Source: an uncultured Gammaproteobacteria bacterium
GTDB taxonomy: Bacteria; Pseudomonadota; Gammaproteobacteria; HK1
Assembly: GCA_958295465.1 (NCBI GenBank)
Contig: OY282353.1
Coordinates: forward strand, 5,013,001-5,077,000
DNA: 64,000 nt
Direction: 5' to 3'
How positions within the stretch are numbered: position 1 is the stretch's first letter; every line of letters begins with the position of its first letter. The notes under the pieces were generated by a model. It was not told the origin of the DNA, made no database searches, and saw only the letters and a program-made list of their open reading frames with translations. A program made the position numbers and the translations under genes. Of this stretch, positions 1 through 8,241 are shown one piece after another.

Positions 1-216
1 CTCGTGCAGATCGTCGAGGGCGAGACCCGCCTGGAGGTCATCGTCGATGACGAGATCGAATCCCACGAGCTCACCGCCGGCATGCTGCTGGTGGTGCCGA
101 GGGGCTGCTGGCACCGCTTCACGTCGGAGCACGGGGTCAAGGTGATGACCGCGACCCCCCAGCCCACCGAGCACCTCCACGTCGACGATCCCAGGAGCCT
201 GCCGGGCACGGGTTGA
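1..216 (+). CDS. Cupin-domain protein, C-terminal part (5' end outside window)
   Basis: The frame is open from the first base and ends at a stop at 214-216, so only the last 71 residues are seen. They read as a small beta-barrel: an alternating strand pattern, a turn with TAGMLLVVP, then PRGCWHRF, which resembles the second cupin motif (G-x5-P-x-G-x2-H). This fold is common in small metal-binding enzymes and sensors, and the substrate cannot be told from the fragment. It converges with the zinc transporter genes, which are transcribed toward it. The 143 bases to the end of znuB show no clear gene. Confidence 0.7.
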   Translation, partial: LVQIVEGETRLEVIVDDEIESHELTAGMLLVVPRGCWHRFTSEHGVKVMTATPQPTEHLHVDDPRSLPGTG

Positions 217-359
217 AGGCGGGGGGTCACGTCCAAGGTCTCTGCCGCGGGGGCCTGCCCATCGCCATCGAGCCTCGAAGACGGGGAGGGACGTCACGTC
301 CACGGTTCCCGCTCGCGCCGGAGGGCCGTATCGCCCGCCTCCGGAAGGCGACGGCTCGT

Positions 360-1166
360 TCACTCACGCCGGCGGGACGACGAGCGGGTGGGGACGAGCA
401 GGCCGGCGGCGAAAATCGCGCTCGCGGCCATCACGATCGCCGGTCCGGCCGGCACGTCCCATTCCAGCGATCCGAACAGGCCTGCGACGACCGCGGCGGC
501 GCCGACCCCCGCCGCGGCGACCACCATCTGCTCGGGTGTCGCGGCGAAACGACGCGCGGCGGCGGGGGGAATGATCACCAGCGCCAGCACCAGCAGCATG
601 CCGACGATCTTCATCCCCGTCGCGATCACCACCGCGAGCAGGATCACCAGCAGCATCCGCACCCGTTGCACCGGCACGCCCTCCACCGCCGCCAGATCCT
701 CGTTGACGGTCACGGATAGGAGGTTGCGCCACTGCCAGGCAAGCGCCGCGACGGACCCGGCGGCGATCGCGAAGATGAACCGGAGATCGGCGGCGCTCAC
801 CGAGAGGACGTCGCCGAAGAGGTAGCCCATCAGATCGACGCGCACCTGCTCCATGAAGGCGATGACGATGAGGCCCGCCGCGAACACTCCGTGGGCCAGC
901 ACCCCGAGCAGGGTGTCGAGGGGAACGAGGCGCTGGCGCTCCAGCAGAGCCAAGCCACCCGCGAGCAGGAGGCAGATCGCGAGGATGGCGAGGGTCGGCT
1001 CGATCTCCAGCAGAAAACCGAGCGCGACGCCGAGGAGCACTGCATGAGCGAGCGTCGCACCGAAGTAGGCCATGCGTCGCCACACCACGAAACAGCCGAT
1101 CGGACCTGCCGCCAGCGCCACCCCGACGCCGCCGGCCAGCGCACGCAGGAAGAAATCCTCGGTCAT
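360..1166 (-). CDS. znuB: Zinc ABC transporter permease ZnuB
   Basis: A 268-residue hydrophobic protein with about eight membrane segments, matching the ABC-3 (ZnuB/MntB) permease family in length and layout. The N-terminus MTEDFFLRALAGG and the early segment with GCFVVWRRMAYFG-x-LAHA are typical of the family. The segment MKIVGMLLVLALVIIPPAAAR is the conserved region near the C-terminus. It forms the inner-membrane channel for zinc import with ZnuC and ZnuA. Its start overlaps the end of znuC by 4 bp (ATGA), so the two are translationally coupled. Zur probably controls it from the palindrome before znuC. Confidence 0.93.
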   Translation of the reverse strand: MTEDFFLRALAGGVGVALAAGPIGCFVVWRRMAYFGATLAHAVLLGVALGFLLEIEPTLAILAICLLLAGGLALLERQRLVPLDTLLGVLAHGVFAAGLIVIAFMEQVRVDLMGYLFGDVLSVSAADLRFIFAIAAGSVAALAWQWRNLLSVTVNEDLAAVEGVPVQRVRMLLVILLAVVIATGMKIVGMLLVLALVIIPPAAARRFAATPEQMVVAAAGVGAAAVVAGLFGSLEWDVPAGPAIVMAASAIFAAGLLVPTRSSSRRRE

Positions 1167-2113
1167 GGACGTGCGCCGCGGGCGTCCGGGCCGGGCCGTT
1201 CGCTGGATTCGGTCAGGCCCGGCGCGACGGTCGCGCGCGATGCGTCCCGAGCAATCCCGTCGTCCGGCGCTCTCCCCGGGCCGCGTTCCACTGCCGCGCG
1301 CACGTCGTTCGCCGGCGTGTCGGGATTGGTCCGCGTCCCGGAGTCGATCGGCACCGGCTCGGCGAGGGCGTCGTGATGGTGGTCGTGGGAATGCTCATAG
1401 ACCGCGAGGGTGTTCGCCACGTGGCGGCCGAACAGGGAGACGAATGCCGGATCGCGCGTGATCGCCCGCGGATGACCGGTGCAGCAGACGTGACGATTGA
1501 TGCACACCACGGTGTCCGTGGCGGCCATGACCAGGTGCAGGTCATGCGAGACGAGCAGCACCCCGCAGCCGTATCGATCCCGTATCGTGGCGATCAGGCG
1601 GTAGAGTTCGCTCTGGCTCGTGACATCGACACCCGCGAGGGGCTCGTCGAGCACGAGCAGCCCGGGCTCGCGCAAGAGCGCTCTGGCAAGCAGCACGCGA
1701 TGTAGCTCCCCTCCCGAGATCTCGGACAGGGGATGGTCGAGGATCGCACCGGCACCGACCTCGGCAAGCAGTGTGTCCAACCGCCCGCGAGTCGCCGGCG
1801 CACCAACGGTCAGGAAGCGCCGCACGGTCATCGGTAGCACCGGATCGCGATCCACGTGCTGCGGCGCATAGCCGATGCGAAGGCCGGGCGCGCGCACCAC
1901 CCGGCCGCGGCTCGGCCGGACGATGCCGAGCAGCACGCGGACCAGGGTCGACTTTCCCGCGCCGTTGAGACCGACCAAGGTCACGATCTCGCCGGCGTGG
2001 ACCGCCAGATCCACCCCTTCCAGCACGTTCCGGCGCCCGAAGCTGACGCTCACTCCGCGCGCTTCGACGAGGGGCGAAGACTCCGGGTCAACGGCGGTCG
2101 GTGGTCGAGCCAT
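1163..2113 (-). CDS. znuC: Zinc ABC transporter ATP-binding protein ZnuC
   Basis: A 316-residue ABC ATPase. The Walker A motif is GLNGAGKST (about residues 48-56), the signature is ISGGELHR, Walker B is LLVLDEP and the switch histidine is in LLVSHDLHLV. The first 250 residues match ZnuC. A tail of about 65 residues begins with a histidine-rich patch (EHSHDHHHD) and then becomes a low-complexity polar stretch. Histidine patches are common in zinc-handling ATPases. Upstream at 2148-2164 lies a Zur-type palindrome. It couples ATP hydrolysis to zinc import through ZnuB. Confidence 0.93.
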   Translation of the reverse strand: MARPPTAVDPESSPLVEARGVSVSFGRRNVLEGVDLAVHAGEIVTLVGLNGAGKSTLVRVLLGIVRPSRGRVVRAPGLRIGYAPQHVDRDPVLPMTVRRFLTVGAPATRGRLDTLLAEVGAGAILDHPLSEISGGELHRVLLARALLREPGLLVLDEPLAGVDVTSQSELYRLIATIRDRYGCGVLLVSHDLHLVMAATDTVVCINRHVCCTGHPRAITRDPAFVSLFGRHVANTLAVYEHSHDHHHDALAEPVPIDSGTRTNPDTPANDVRAAVERGPGRAPDDGIARDASRATVAPGLTESSERPGPDARGARP

Positions 2114-2147
2114 ACGGTGTTTCTCCGGGGGGACGGGCTGTCTGTAA

Positions 2148-2164
2148 GTGATACACTATAACAC
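2148..2164 (-). promoter_or_regulatory. Candidate Zur operator before znuCB
   Basis: Read on the minus strand the site is GTGTTATAGTGTATCAC, a dyad of two 8-bp half sites around a central base with two mismatches. It extends outward to AAGTG...CACTT at 2146-2166. It resembles the known proteobacterial Zur box (GTTATA-N-TATAAC core). It lies 35 bp upstream of the znuC start, where a repressor would block the promoter. A zur gene is encoded 1.7 kb away. The assignment is inferred from pattern and context. Confidence 0.6.
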
Positions 2165-2201
2165 TTCCGGTCTTCCATTCCCTTTCGGCACGACCGGCGA
2201 C

Positions 2202-2251
2202 GGCAATATCCGTCAGGCCCGAAAACGTCCCATGAATCGCAACGATCAGAG
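2202..2251 (+). repeat. Dispersed intergenic repeat, left half (copy D1)
   Basis: This segment contains CCGTCAGGCCCGAAAACGTC followed by a CATGAATCGC element. It matches the left half of the longer copies at 26495, 27967 and 37996. In the copy at 27967 the left and right halves are contiguous. Here they are separated by about 180 bases. Confidence 0.65.
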
Positions 2252-2429
2252 GGTGCAGGTCTGAAACTGAGCACTCCAAGTGCACTCGGCTCTGTGTATG
2301 CAGGAGCGCAGCATGTCGTGTGTCTACACGTCAGGCCATTCGGTGACACACTGCCGACAAAATGTCATGTAGACGCCCGCAATTTTCTCTAACTCATTGA
2401 TTCTTAATGCTAATCTCAGATCAGCACCC

Positions 2430-2515
2430 TGATCGGATACCCGGGCGGCCAGGATGGCCGCGAAACTCCGGTCATGCAGTCGATCTCGGGACGTTGGCGG
2501 AAATCGCCGGACCGG
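2430..2515 (+). repeat. Dispersed intergenic repeat, right half (copy D2)
   Basis: About 85 bases align with 28009-28095 at roughly 80 percent identity by eye. The shared landmarks are GGGCGGCC, TCCGGTCATGCA and GGCGGAAATCGC. It lies upstream of znuA and overlaps only implausible N-terminal extensions of that gene. Confidence 0.7.
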
Positions 2516-2673
2516 CGATGGCGAATCCGGCGTCCGGCACGGTGAAGCTCTCCTGTGGCTGGTCCGTCCCTTGCGGATGGACGGCACGCCGGCGGCCGGT
2601 ATCCGGGAACGGGAACGCACGATGCCTGCATGCCCACCGTTCATGCCTGGTCCGGAGAGGATGGCTCCGCGCA

Positions 2674-3606
2674 ATGCTCTTCGCGCTCGCCGCGCTGCAC
2701 GTAGCGCCCGGCGCGCGCGCCGCACCCGAAGTCGTGGTGAGCATCAAGCCGATCCACGCTCTGGTCGCTGGCGTGATGGGCGAGATCGGCACGCCGCGGC
2801 TGATCGTCGACGGCGGTGCGTCTCCCCACACCTACCAGATGCGCCCGTCCGAAGCAGCGGCGTTGCAATCCGCGGATCTGGTCGTCTGGGTCGGCGGCAC
2901 CCTGGAGACGTTTCTCGCACGTCCCATTGCAAGCCTCGGGACCGGAGCGGAGATCGTCACCCTGCATCGAGTGGCCGGAATGCGGCTGCTGCCCAATCGC
3001 GAGGGAGGCATGTGGAACGGGGGCTCCGCGTGGCTCCCCGGCGGCGAGAACGCCAACGACGGTGACCCTCACGCCCATGACCATGGCGAGCTCGATGCGC
3101 ACATCTGGCTGGACCCCGGCAACGCACGACGAATCGTGGAGACCGTGGCGGCGGCGCTCATCCGCGTCCATCCGGAGGAGGCCGCGGTGTTCCGGCGCAA
3201 CTCCGTCTCCATGGGAGCGCGTATCGCAGCGCTGGAAGCGTCGCTGCGGAAGCGGCTCGCGCCGGTGGGCCGGCATGCGTTCGTCGTCTTCCACGACGGG
3301 TACCAGTACTTCGAGCGGGCATTCGAACTCAACGGCATCGGCGCGGTCACCCTCGGCCCGACCCGGCTGCCGGGGGCGAAGCGGCTCGCGGCGCTGCGTC
3401 GCGCCCTCGTCGAACGCGACGCGCGCTGCGTGTTCACCGAACCGCAGTTCGAGCCGCGTCTCGTCCGGACCGTGATCGAACGCACCGGGGTTCGGATCGC
3501 GGTACTCGACCCCCTCGGGGCGGACGTCACCGCGGGCGCAGATGCCTGGTTCGACATCATGCGCCGCATGGGCGATTCCGTGGCCGGATGCCTCGGCGAC
3601 GCATGA
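2674..3606 (+). CDS. znuA: Zinc ABC transporter substrate-binding protein ZnuA
   Basis: With ATG at 2674 the protein has 310 residues and begins with a short hydrophobic signal peptide ending in GARA before APEVVVSIKP, the usual mature start of ZnuA (SIKPIHALVAGVMG). The zinc-binding histidines are visible: GASPHTYQMRPS, then a short charged loop DPHAHDHGELDAHIWLDP, then FHDGYQYFE, and a C-terminal acidic site. It captures zinc in the periplasm for ZnuBC. The open frame extends back to 2407, but that part runs through a dispersed repeat, so a downstream start is chosen. A non-ATG start a few codons upstream would add positive residues (VRRGWLR) to the signal peptide and cannot be excluded. 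Confidence 0.9.
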   Translation: MLFALAALHVAPGARAAPEVVVSIKPIHALVAGVMGEIGTPRLIVDGGASPHTYQMRPSEAAALQSADLVVWVGGTLETFLARPIASLGTGAEIVTLHRVAGMRLLPNREGGMWNGGSAWLPGGENANDGDPHAHDHGELDAHIWLDPGNARRIVETVAAALIRVHPEEAAVFRRNSVSMGARIAALEASLRKRLAPVGRHAFVVFHDGYQYFERAFELNGIGAVTLGPTRLPGAKRLAALRRALVERDARCVFTEPQFEPRLVRTVIERTGVRIAVLDPLGADVTAGADAWFDIMRRMGDSVAGCLGDA

Positions 3607-3788
3607 CCGCCCTTCCGGCGCCGGCGGTGATGTTTTCGCTTCCGTTGTTCGGCGCCGGCATCGGAGCCGGAGCGAGCGCGCCGTTCAAGCTCTCGATCGA
3701 TCCAGGCCCGGTCTCCGGGTCGCTGACGGACACGGCGGCCGACGGCCCGTTCCTCGTGAATCGTCACGCGGTCCTGTATTCTCGCTGA
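3603..3788 (+). CDS. Small putative secreted protein coupled to znuA
   Basis: A 61-codon frame whose ATG overlaps the znuA stop codon (ATGA), the arrangement seen for translationally coupled genes. The N-terminus (MTALPAPAVMFSLPLFG) is hydrophobic and runs to a plausible signal cleavage after AGASA. The remainder is short and polar, with no cysteine or histidine cluster. It ends 47 bp before zur. I recognise no family. It may be a genuine small exported protein of the zinc regulon or only an open frame in high-GC DNA. Confidence 0.35.
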   Translation: MTALPAPAVMFSLPLFGAGIGAGASAPFKLSIDPGPVSGSLTDTAADGPFLVNRHAVLYSR

Positions 3789-3835
3789 CGCCCGGACGCT
3801 TCGCCGGGAGACCGGCATAGCCTCGACCCCGACCG

Positions 3836-4384
3836 ATGAACAGCGCGCACGGTGGGAGCGGTTGGTTCCCGTCCCACGAGCACGATCACCGCCACTGCGT
3901 GGCCAACGCGCTCGACGGCGCGAAAGCGATCTGCTCGGAGCGGGGAGCGCGGCTGACTCCGGTGCGGCAGCGGGTGCTCGAGATCATCTGGCAGAGCCAC
4001 CGCCCGCTCGGGGCGTACGCGATCCTCGACGTGCTTTCGGGTGAAGGACATTCCCCGGCGCCACCCACCGTGTACCGCGCCCTGGAGTTCCTGCTCATGC
4101 ACGGTCTCGTGCACCGGCTGTCGTCCCTCAACGCATTCGTCGGATGCGCGCGCCCCGGACATCCCGGCGCCGGACAGTTTCTCCTCTGTATCGACTGTGG
4201 TACCGCGGCGGAGCTCAACGACGCCGCGATCGAGCGCACGATCGAGCGCCGCGCCGCGGCGGAAGGGTTCACCTCGCAGATGCACACCGTCGAGATCAGC
4301 GGCATCTGCCCCCGCTGCCGCGAGGCTCCGGACGCCGGCGCGCACCAGGAGTCTGCGCCGCAGAGGATTCACGGAGGAAAATGA
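3836..4384 (+). CDS. zur: Zinc uptake regulator Zur (Fur family)
   Basis: A 182-residue Fur-family repressor. The winged helix spans about residues 35-95, with the recognition segment APPTVYRALEFLLMHGLVHRL typical of Zur. Structural zinc cysteines appear as CIDCG and CPRC, and CARPGH matches the Zur variant of the sensing site. The N-terminus is unusual in carrying a histidine-rich lead (HEHDHRHC). With zinc bound it would repress znuCB and probably znuA. Following directly after znuA supports the Zur assignment over Fur or PerR. Confidence 0.9.
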   Translation: MNSAHGGSGWFPSHEHDHRHCVANALDGAKAICSERGARLTPVRQRVLEIIWQSHRPLGAYAILDVLSGEGHSPAPPTVYRALEFLLMHGLVHRLSSLNAFVGCARPGHPGAGQFLLCIDCGTAAELNDAAIERTIERRAAAEGFTSQMHTVEISGICPRCREAPDAGAHQESAPQRIHGGK

Positions 4385-4555
4385 CCCGTTTTCAGTCGGT
4401 TTCGCGTGCGAGAGTGCCCTGAAACGAGAAACCACAGGGAATTGCCGGCGGTTCGAGATCCGCCTTGCTCGTATCGGAGCGCTGTCCGAAGATCGGCTCC
4501 GTCCTGCCTTCGGCCGCGCCTGCCGGCGCCGACCGTGATCGCCACCACTCGATCG

Positions 4556-5278
4556 ATGCCCTCCCCGCCGAAGATCGTCTCCACCGCCCGGGCGCTCTCG
4601 CACCGGGCCGGCGCGCTGACGTTCGCCCCGCCGGTCACCCACGTCTACAACCCGCTCGAGTACGCATGGGCGCCGCACCGGGCGTATCTCGTACGCTACG
4701 GCACGAGGTCGCCCGAGGTCCTGATGCTCGGGATGAATCCCGGTCCGTTCGGAATGGCCCAGACCGGCGTGCCCTTCGGCGACGTCGAGATCACCCGTGA
4801 CTGGCTCGGGGTACGAGGAACAGTCGCGCGGCCGAAGGTCGAACATCCACGGCGGCCCGTCACCGGTTTCGACTGCCCGCGCGGCGAGGTGAGCGGGCGC
4901 CGGCTCTGGGGCTGGGCCCGAAGCCGGTTCGGCGAACCGGAGCACTTCTTCGAGCGTTTCTTCGTCTGGAACTACTGTCCGCTCTGCTTCATGGAGGATT
5001 CGGGGAGGAACCGCACCCCCGACAAGCTGCCGGCCGCCGAGCGGGCGCCGCTCTACGAGGCCTGCGATGGGGCGCTCGCGCGTGTCGTTCGCGCGCTCGG
5101 GTCGCGACACGTGCTCGGGATCGGGCGATTCGCCGCGGACCGCGCCCGCGCCGCGCTGGGTGGCGATGCGGTGACCGTGAGCGTTGCACCGCATCCGAGC
5201 CCCGCGAGTCCGCTGGCCAACCGCGGATGGGCCGAGGCGTTCGAGCGCGCACTCCGCAACGCCGGGATCGTCATCTGA
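4556..5278 (+). CDS. SMUG-type uracil-DNA glycosylase
   Basis: A 240-residue protein of the uracil-DNA glycosylase superfamily. The active-site loop LMLGMNPGPFGMAQTGVPFG (about residues 56-75) has the SMUG1 form, with an asparagine in MNPG. The DNA-intercalating segment near the C-terminus reads HPSPASPLANRGW. Between them is a conserved aromatic stretch (FFVWNYCPLCF). It would remove uracil or oxidised pyrimidines from DNA. The start at 4556 gives the usual bacterial length. A GTG at 4535 is an alternative. It is followed by about 260 bases with no recognisable feature. Confidence 0.85.
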   Translation: MPSPPKIVSTARALSHRAGALTFAPPVTHVYNPLEYAWAPHRAYLVRYGTRSPEVLMLGMNPGPFGMAQTGVPFGDVEITRDWLGVRGTVARPKVEHPRRPVTGFDCPRGEVSGRRLWGWARSRFGEPEHFFERFFVWNYCPLCFMEDSGRNRTPDKLPAAERAPLYEACDGALARVVRALGSRHVLGIGRFAADRARAALGGDAVTVSVAPHPSPASPLANRGWAEAFERALRNAGIVI

Positions 5279-5538
5279 ACGTTGCCGCCCGGAGGGTCGA
5301 GCGGGCCGCGCCGCGGGCGGTGCACGGCCGGTCCGGTTCCGGTGTTCGGCCGCGCCGCGTTCGGTCCGTGGCGCCCGAGGGTTTACGGCACGGCCGGCCC
5401 GGTTCCCGCGTTCGTCCAGGCCCGTGGCGGGGAGTGCCCGTTCCCGGCGGGCGGAAGCGGTAGGGATCATGCAGCGGCAATGATCCCGACGACGGCGTCA
5501 TCCGACTCGGTGGCCTCCGATCCTGAAAACCGGATGGA

Positions 5539-6231
5539 TCATGCCGAGGTGATGAGTCCGAGGACGGTATCCCGATCCGTCAGATCGGGGAGTGCATGAT
5601 CGGGAGCCGCCGCCCTCAGCTCGCAGAGGGATGATTCGCCGGTGGCTACCGCGATCGCCTTCGCCGCGATGGATCGTGCACATCGCACGTCCTCCGGCGT
5701 ATCACCGATCACCGTGGTCAGCCCGGGCTCCGCCGAAAGCCGGTGCTTCGTGTGCAGATATGCGGCGGCGGCGCCGATCGCCTCGGCCGCGATGCCGCCC
5801 CGATCGACGTGGTCGTCACCATATCCGCCGAAACCGAAGAACGAATCGATACCGTAGTGCTCGAGCTTGAGCCGGGCGCCGGCCGCCACGTTGCCGGTAA
5901 GAATGCCCATCGCGACGTCGCTCCGCTCCCGGATCGCACGCAGCAACGGCAGGACCCCCGGCAGCAACCCTCCGCGGCGCATGGTGAGCGTACGTTCGAG
6001 CCGCCGGAGGTAACCGCGCCGGAATCGTTGCCAGGTGTCGGGTCGATCTTCGATTCCGTGCTGCGCGAAGACCTCGCGCACGATCGCTCGATCACTGCGT
6101 CCCGCGTAGGAAATGCCGTCCCCGATGCGCTCGATGTTGAAATCGGCGCGAAACGTCTCGGCAAACGCCGCGCGCCCGGCTCCCTGGGTGCGGATCAGGG
6201 TCGAATCGATGTCGAACAGAACCACGTACAT
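5539..6231 (-). CDS. HAD-superfamily hydrolase
   Basis: With ATG at 6231 the 230-residue product starts MYVVLFDIDSTLIRT, placing the catalytic DxD (DIDST) at residues 8-10. Motif II is GILTGN and motif IV is VIGDTPEDVRCA near residue 187. A helical cap lies between residues 20 and 100, typical of subfamily I phosphatases such as phosphoglycolate phosphatase-like enzymes. The substrate is not identifiable. The frame continues upstream, but those codons run into the terminal repeat of the adjacent IS, so the conserved start is preferred. The IS lies 84 bp upstream and may have displaced the native promoter. Confidence 0.85.
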   Translation of the reverse strand: MYVVLFDIDSTLIRTQGAGRAAFAETFRADFNIERIGDGISYAGRSDRAIVREVFAQHGIEDRPDTWQRFRRGYLRRLERTLTMRRGGLLPGVLPLLRAIRERSDVAMGILTGNVAAGARLKLEHYGIDSFFGFGGYGDDHVDRGGIAAEAIGAAAAYLHTKHRLSAEPGLTTVIGDTPEDVRCARSIAAKAIAVATGESSLCELRAAAPDHALPDLTDRDTVLGLITSA

Positions 6232-6392
6232 GGCCAATCGACACACCGGGACGCTCGGCTGCCAGCGCGACACGCCCGGGTAGCGTGCTGCATCCGGGTC
6301 GCGAAGTCCATCCGCAGTCTTGTCCAACGAGAGATGAGCCTGAAGGGAGGGTGTGAATCCAACGAGAAGTGAGCCTGTAGCGCGGGGTCTGG

Positions 6393-6410
6393 GATCATCG
6401 GAGGATGATC
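6393..6410 (+). promoter_or_regulatory. Hairpin enclosing ribosome binding site and start codon of the transposase
   Basis: GATCATC (6393-6399) pairs perfectly with GATGATC (6404-6410) around the loop GGAG. The loop holds the only purine-rich ribosome binding sequence, and the transposase ATG at 6405 lies in the 3' arm. Such structures in other insertion sequences limit transposase translation. The functional role here is inferred. Confidence 0.45.
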
Positions 6411-7667
6411 GTGACGCTACAGACCGAACGGGTCCGGACGCTGGACCAGGTGCGTGCCTTCGTCGAGGGCAGCGAGGCGGTGGACTTCACGGGAGCCGAC
6501 CGGGAGTCCGTCTACGAGTTCGTGCGCCGCACGCTGGTGCGGTTGAGCTATGAGAGATTGGGCAAGCCCGACAAGGGGCTGGTCAGGCGCTACTTGGCGA
6601 AGGTGACAGGGCTGTCGAGGGCGCAACTGACCCGGCTGATAGGCCAGCATCGCGAGACCGGGCGCATCGAGGACCGGCGCGGTGGCGCTCCGGCGTGCCC
6701 CTTCGAGCGGCGCTACACGCGGGCCGACATTCGGCAACTGGCGGCGGTGGACGCGGCGTTGGGCCAGATGTCGGGGCCGGCGACGCGGGCGCTGATGCGG
6801 CGTCAGTATGCGGTGTTCGGCGATGAGCGATTCGAGCGTTTGGCGGGGCTGTCGAACGGTCACTTGTACAATCTGCGCCGGTCGGTGACGTATCGGCGCC
6901 GGCGCACGGTGGTGGCCAAGACCCAGGCGACACACCGCACCATCGGGCAACGGCGCAAGCCCCAGCCTGACGGCCAACCCGGCTATGTGCGCGTCGATAC
7001 CGTGCACCAGGGCGACCAGGACGGCGCCAAGGGCGTCTACCACATCAACGCGGTCGATGAGGTGACCCAGTTCCAGTTCGTGGGGACCGTGGAGGCCATC
7101 TCCGAGCGCTTCCTGCTGCCGGTGCTCGAAGGGCTCATCAAGGCGTTTCCCTTCGTGATTCAGGGCATTCACGCCGACAACGGTTCCGAGTACATCAACC
7201 ACCGCGTCGCCGCCCTGCTCAACAAGCTGCGCATCGGGACGTTCACCAAATCCCGCCCCCGCCACTGCAACGACAACGCCCTCGCCGAGAGCAAGAACGC
7301 CAGCGTGGTGCGCAAGCACCTCGGCCACGGCCACATCCCGCGCCGTCTCGCACCTGTGGTCAACGAGTTCACCCAGCACGTGCTCTCGCCCTTCCTCAAC
7401 ACCCACCGCCCCTGCCTGTTCCCCGCCGACACACTCGACGACAAGGGGCGGGTCACGAAGCGCTACCGCGACAGCGACGTGATGACCCCCTACGACAAGC
7501 TCAAGTCCCTCGACAACGCCGAGCGCTTCCTCAACCCCGGCGTCACCTTCGACCAACTCGACGCCCTCGCCCACGCCGTCAGTGACCTCGAGGCCGCCCA
7601 CGCGCTCAACGATGCCCGCGACGCCCTGTTCCGCACCATCGGGCGCGCTTGGCGCGACGCGGCCTGA
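6405..7667 (+). CDS. IS transposase with rve/DDE integrase core
   Basis: A 420-residue transposase. Residues 1-100 contain a helix-turn-helix region (VTGLSRAQLTRLIGQH). The catalytic core follows: the first aspartate in YVRVDTVHQGD (about 201), the second in IHADNGSEYIN (about 262), and the glutamate in DNALAESKNASVVRK (about 298). Its position inside well-defined inverted repeats with a target duplication indicates a recently functional element. The reading frame is intact. I do not assign an IS family. Confidence 0.9.
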   Translation: MIVTLQTERVRTLDQVRAFVEGSEAVDFTGADRESVYEFVRRTLVRLSYERLGKPDKGLVRRYLAKVTGLSRAQLTRLIGQHRETGRIEDRRGGAPACPFERRYTRADIRQLAAVDAALGQMSGPATRALMRRQYAVFGDERFERLAGLSNGHLYNLRRSVTYRRRRTVVAKTQATHRTIGQRRKPQPDGQPGYVRVDTVHQGDQDGAKGVYHINAVDEVTQFQFVGTVEAISERFLLPVLEGLIKAFPFVIQGIHADNGSEYINHRVAALLNKLRIGTFTKSRPRHCNDNALAESKNASVVRKHLGHGHIPRRLAPVVNEFTQHVLSPFLNTHRPCLFPADTLDDKGRVTKRYRDSDVMTPYDKLKSLDNAERFLNPGVTFDQLDALAHAVSDLEAAHALNDARDALFRTIGRAWRDAA

Positions 7668-7922
7668 CCCTCCACACCACCCGCACAATCCACCGTCCGG
7701 CCTCATCCGGGCGGTGGCCCCCTCTGTTGCCACTCCACTCTCCCCAACGCCTCCCCTGTCCCATCGTCCCCCCCTCAGCACCCGAGCAGGGGACCGCTCA
7801 GGGCTTGCACAGGTCCTTCGTGCCCTTCAACATCCCCCTTCCATTCACTCACCCAACTCCGCCTACCGCTCCTTCTACCTCTCTCCCTTCAGGCTCATCT
7901 TCGTATTGGAAAAGACTTCCGC

Positions 7923-8241
7923 GGCACGTTTCGCCCTGGCGACGTGTACGCCCTCGGCGGCCAACGGTGCGGCCGTTTCCGGCTGCGGGCAGGAAGCTGG
8001 CGGGCGATTTTCCGAAAGGACGACGACATTGGCGTCATTCGCGTGTTGCACGGTCGGGAGGCGTATCGTCGAGCCTGCCAGCGTGGATCACGCCGCTGGA
8101 ACTGTGTCGTGTACACTCGCCGCCCTCCCCTGCCTGGCATGAATGACGGCAGCGCCGGGCGCCATCGGCGCATCGAGCGGGCGCCCCGGTGTCCGGCCCG
8201 CACGGCGGATCGCGGGGATACACGAGTTTCGGAATCAGGGC
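7923..8241. other. Intergenic region right of the IS, before folKP
   Basis: About 319 bases between the right target duplication and the folKP start. Open frames on both strands are arginine-rich and lack any recognisable domain. Together with 6232-6310 it is the original divergent intergenic region of the HAD and folKP genes, now split by the insertion. I see no clear promoter. Confidence 0.5.

Larger units (their letters stand above)
2114..2673. other. 560-bp intergenic region between znuC and znuA
   Basis: This divergent intergenic region holds the Zur-like palindrome (2148-2164), two halves of the dispersed repeat described below (2202-2251 and 2430-2515), and between them an inverted repeat with arms at about 2318-2328 (TCTACACGTCA) and 2364-2374 (TGTCATGTAGA). 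An AT-rich tract at about 2376-2415 could carry the znuA promoter, but I see no convincing second Zur box. Open frames through this region cross the repeat and are not credible genes. Confidence 0.5.
6316..7917 (+). mobile_element. Complete insertion sequence, 1602 bp, with terminal inverted repeats
   Basis: The left end (6316-6347) and the reverse complement of the right end (7885-7917) match over about 32 bases with a one-base length difference. Both begin AGTCTT and end GATGAGCCTGAAGGG. The element is bordered by the 5-bp direct repeat TCCGC at 6311-6315 and 7918-7922, a clean target-site duplication. A second partial copy of the end sequence lies just inside the left end at about 6358-6383. 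It carries one DDE/rve transposase gene. It inserted between the divergent HAD and folKP genes. The IS family is not certain. Confidence 0.9.

Noticed and set aside
2407..2673. N-terminal extension of znuA from an upstream ATG.
   Set aside because: It translates a dispersed noncoding repeat and would place the signal peptide about 90 residues inside the protein.
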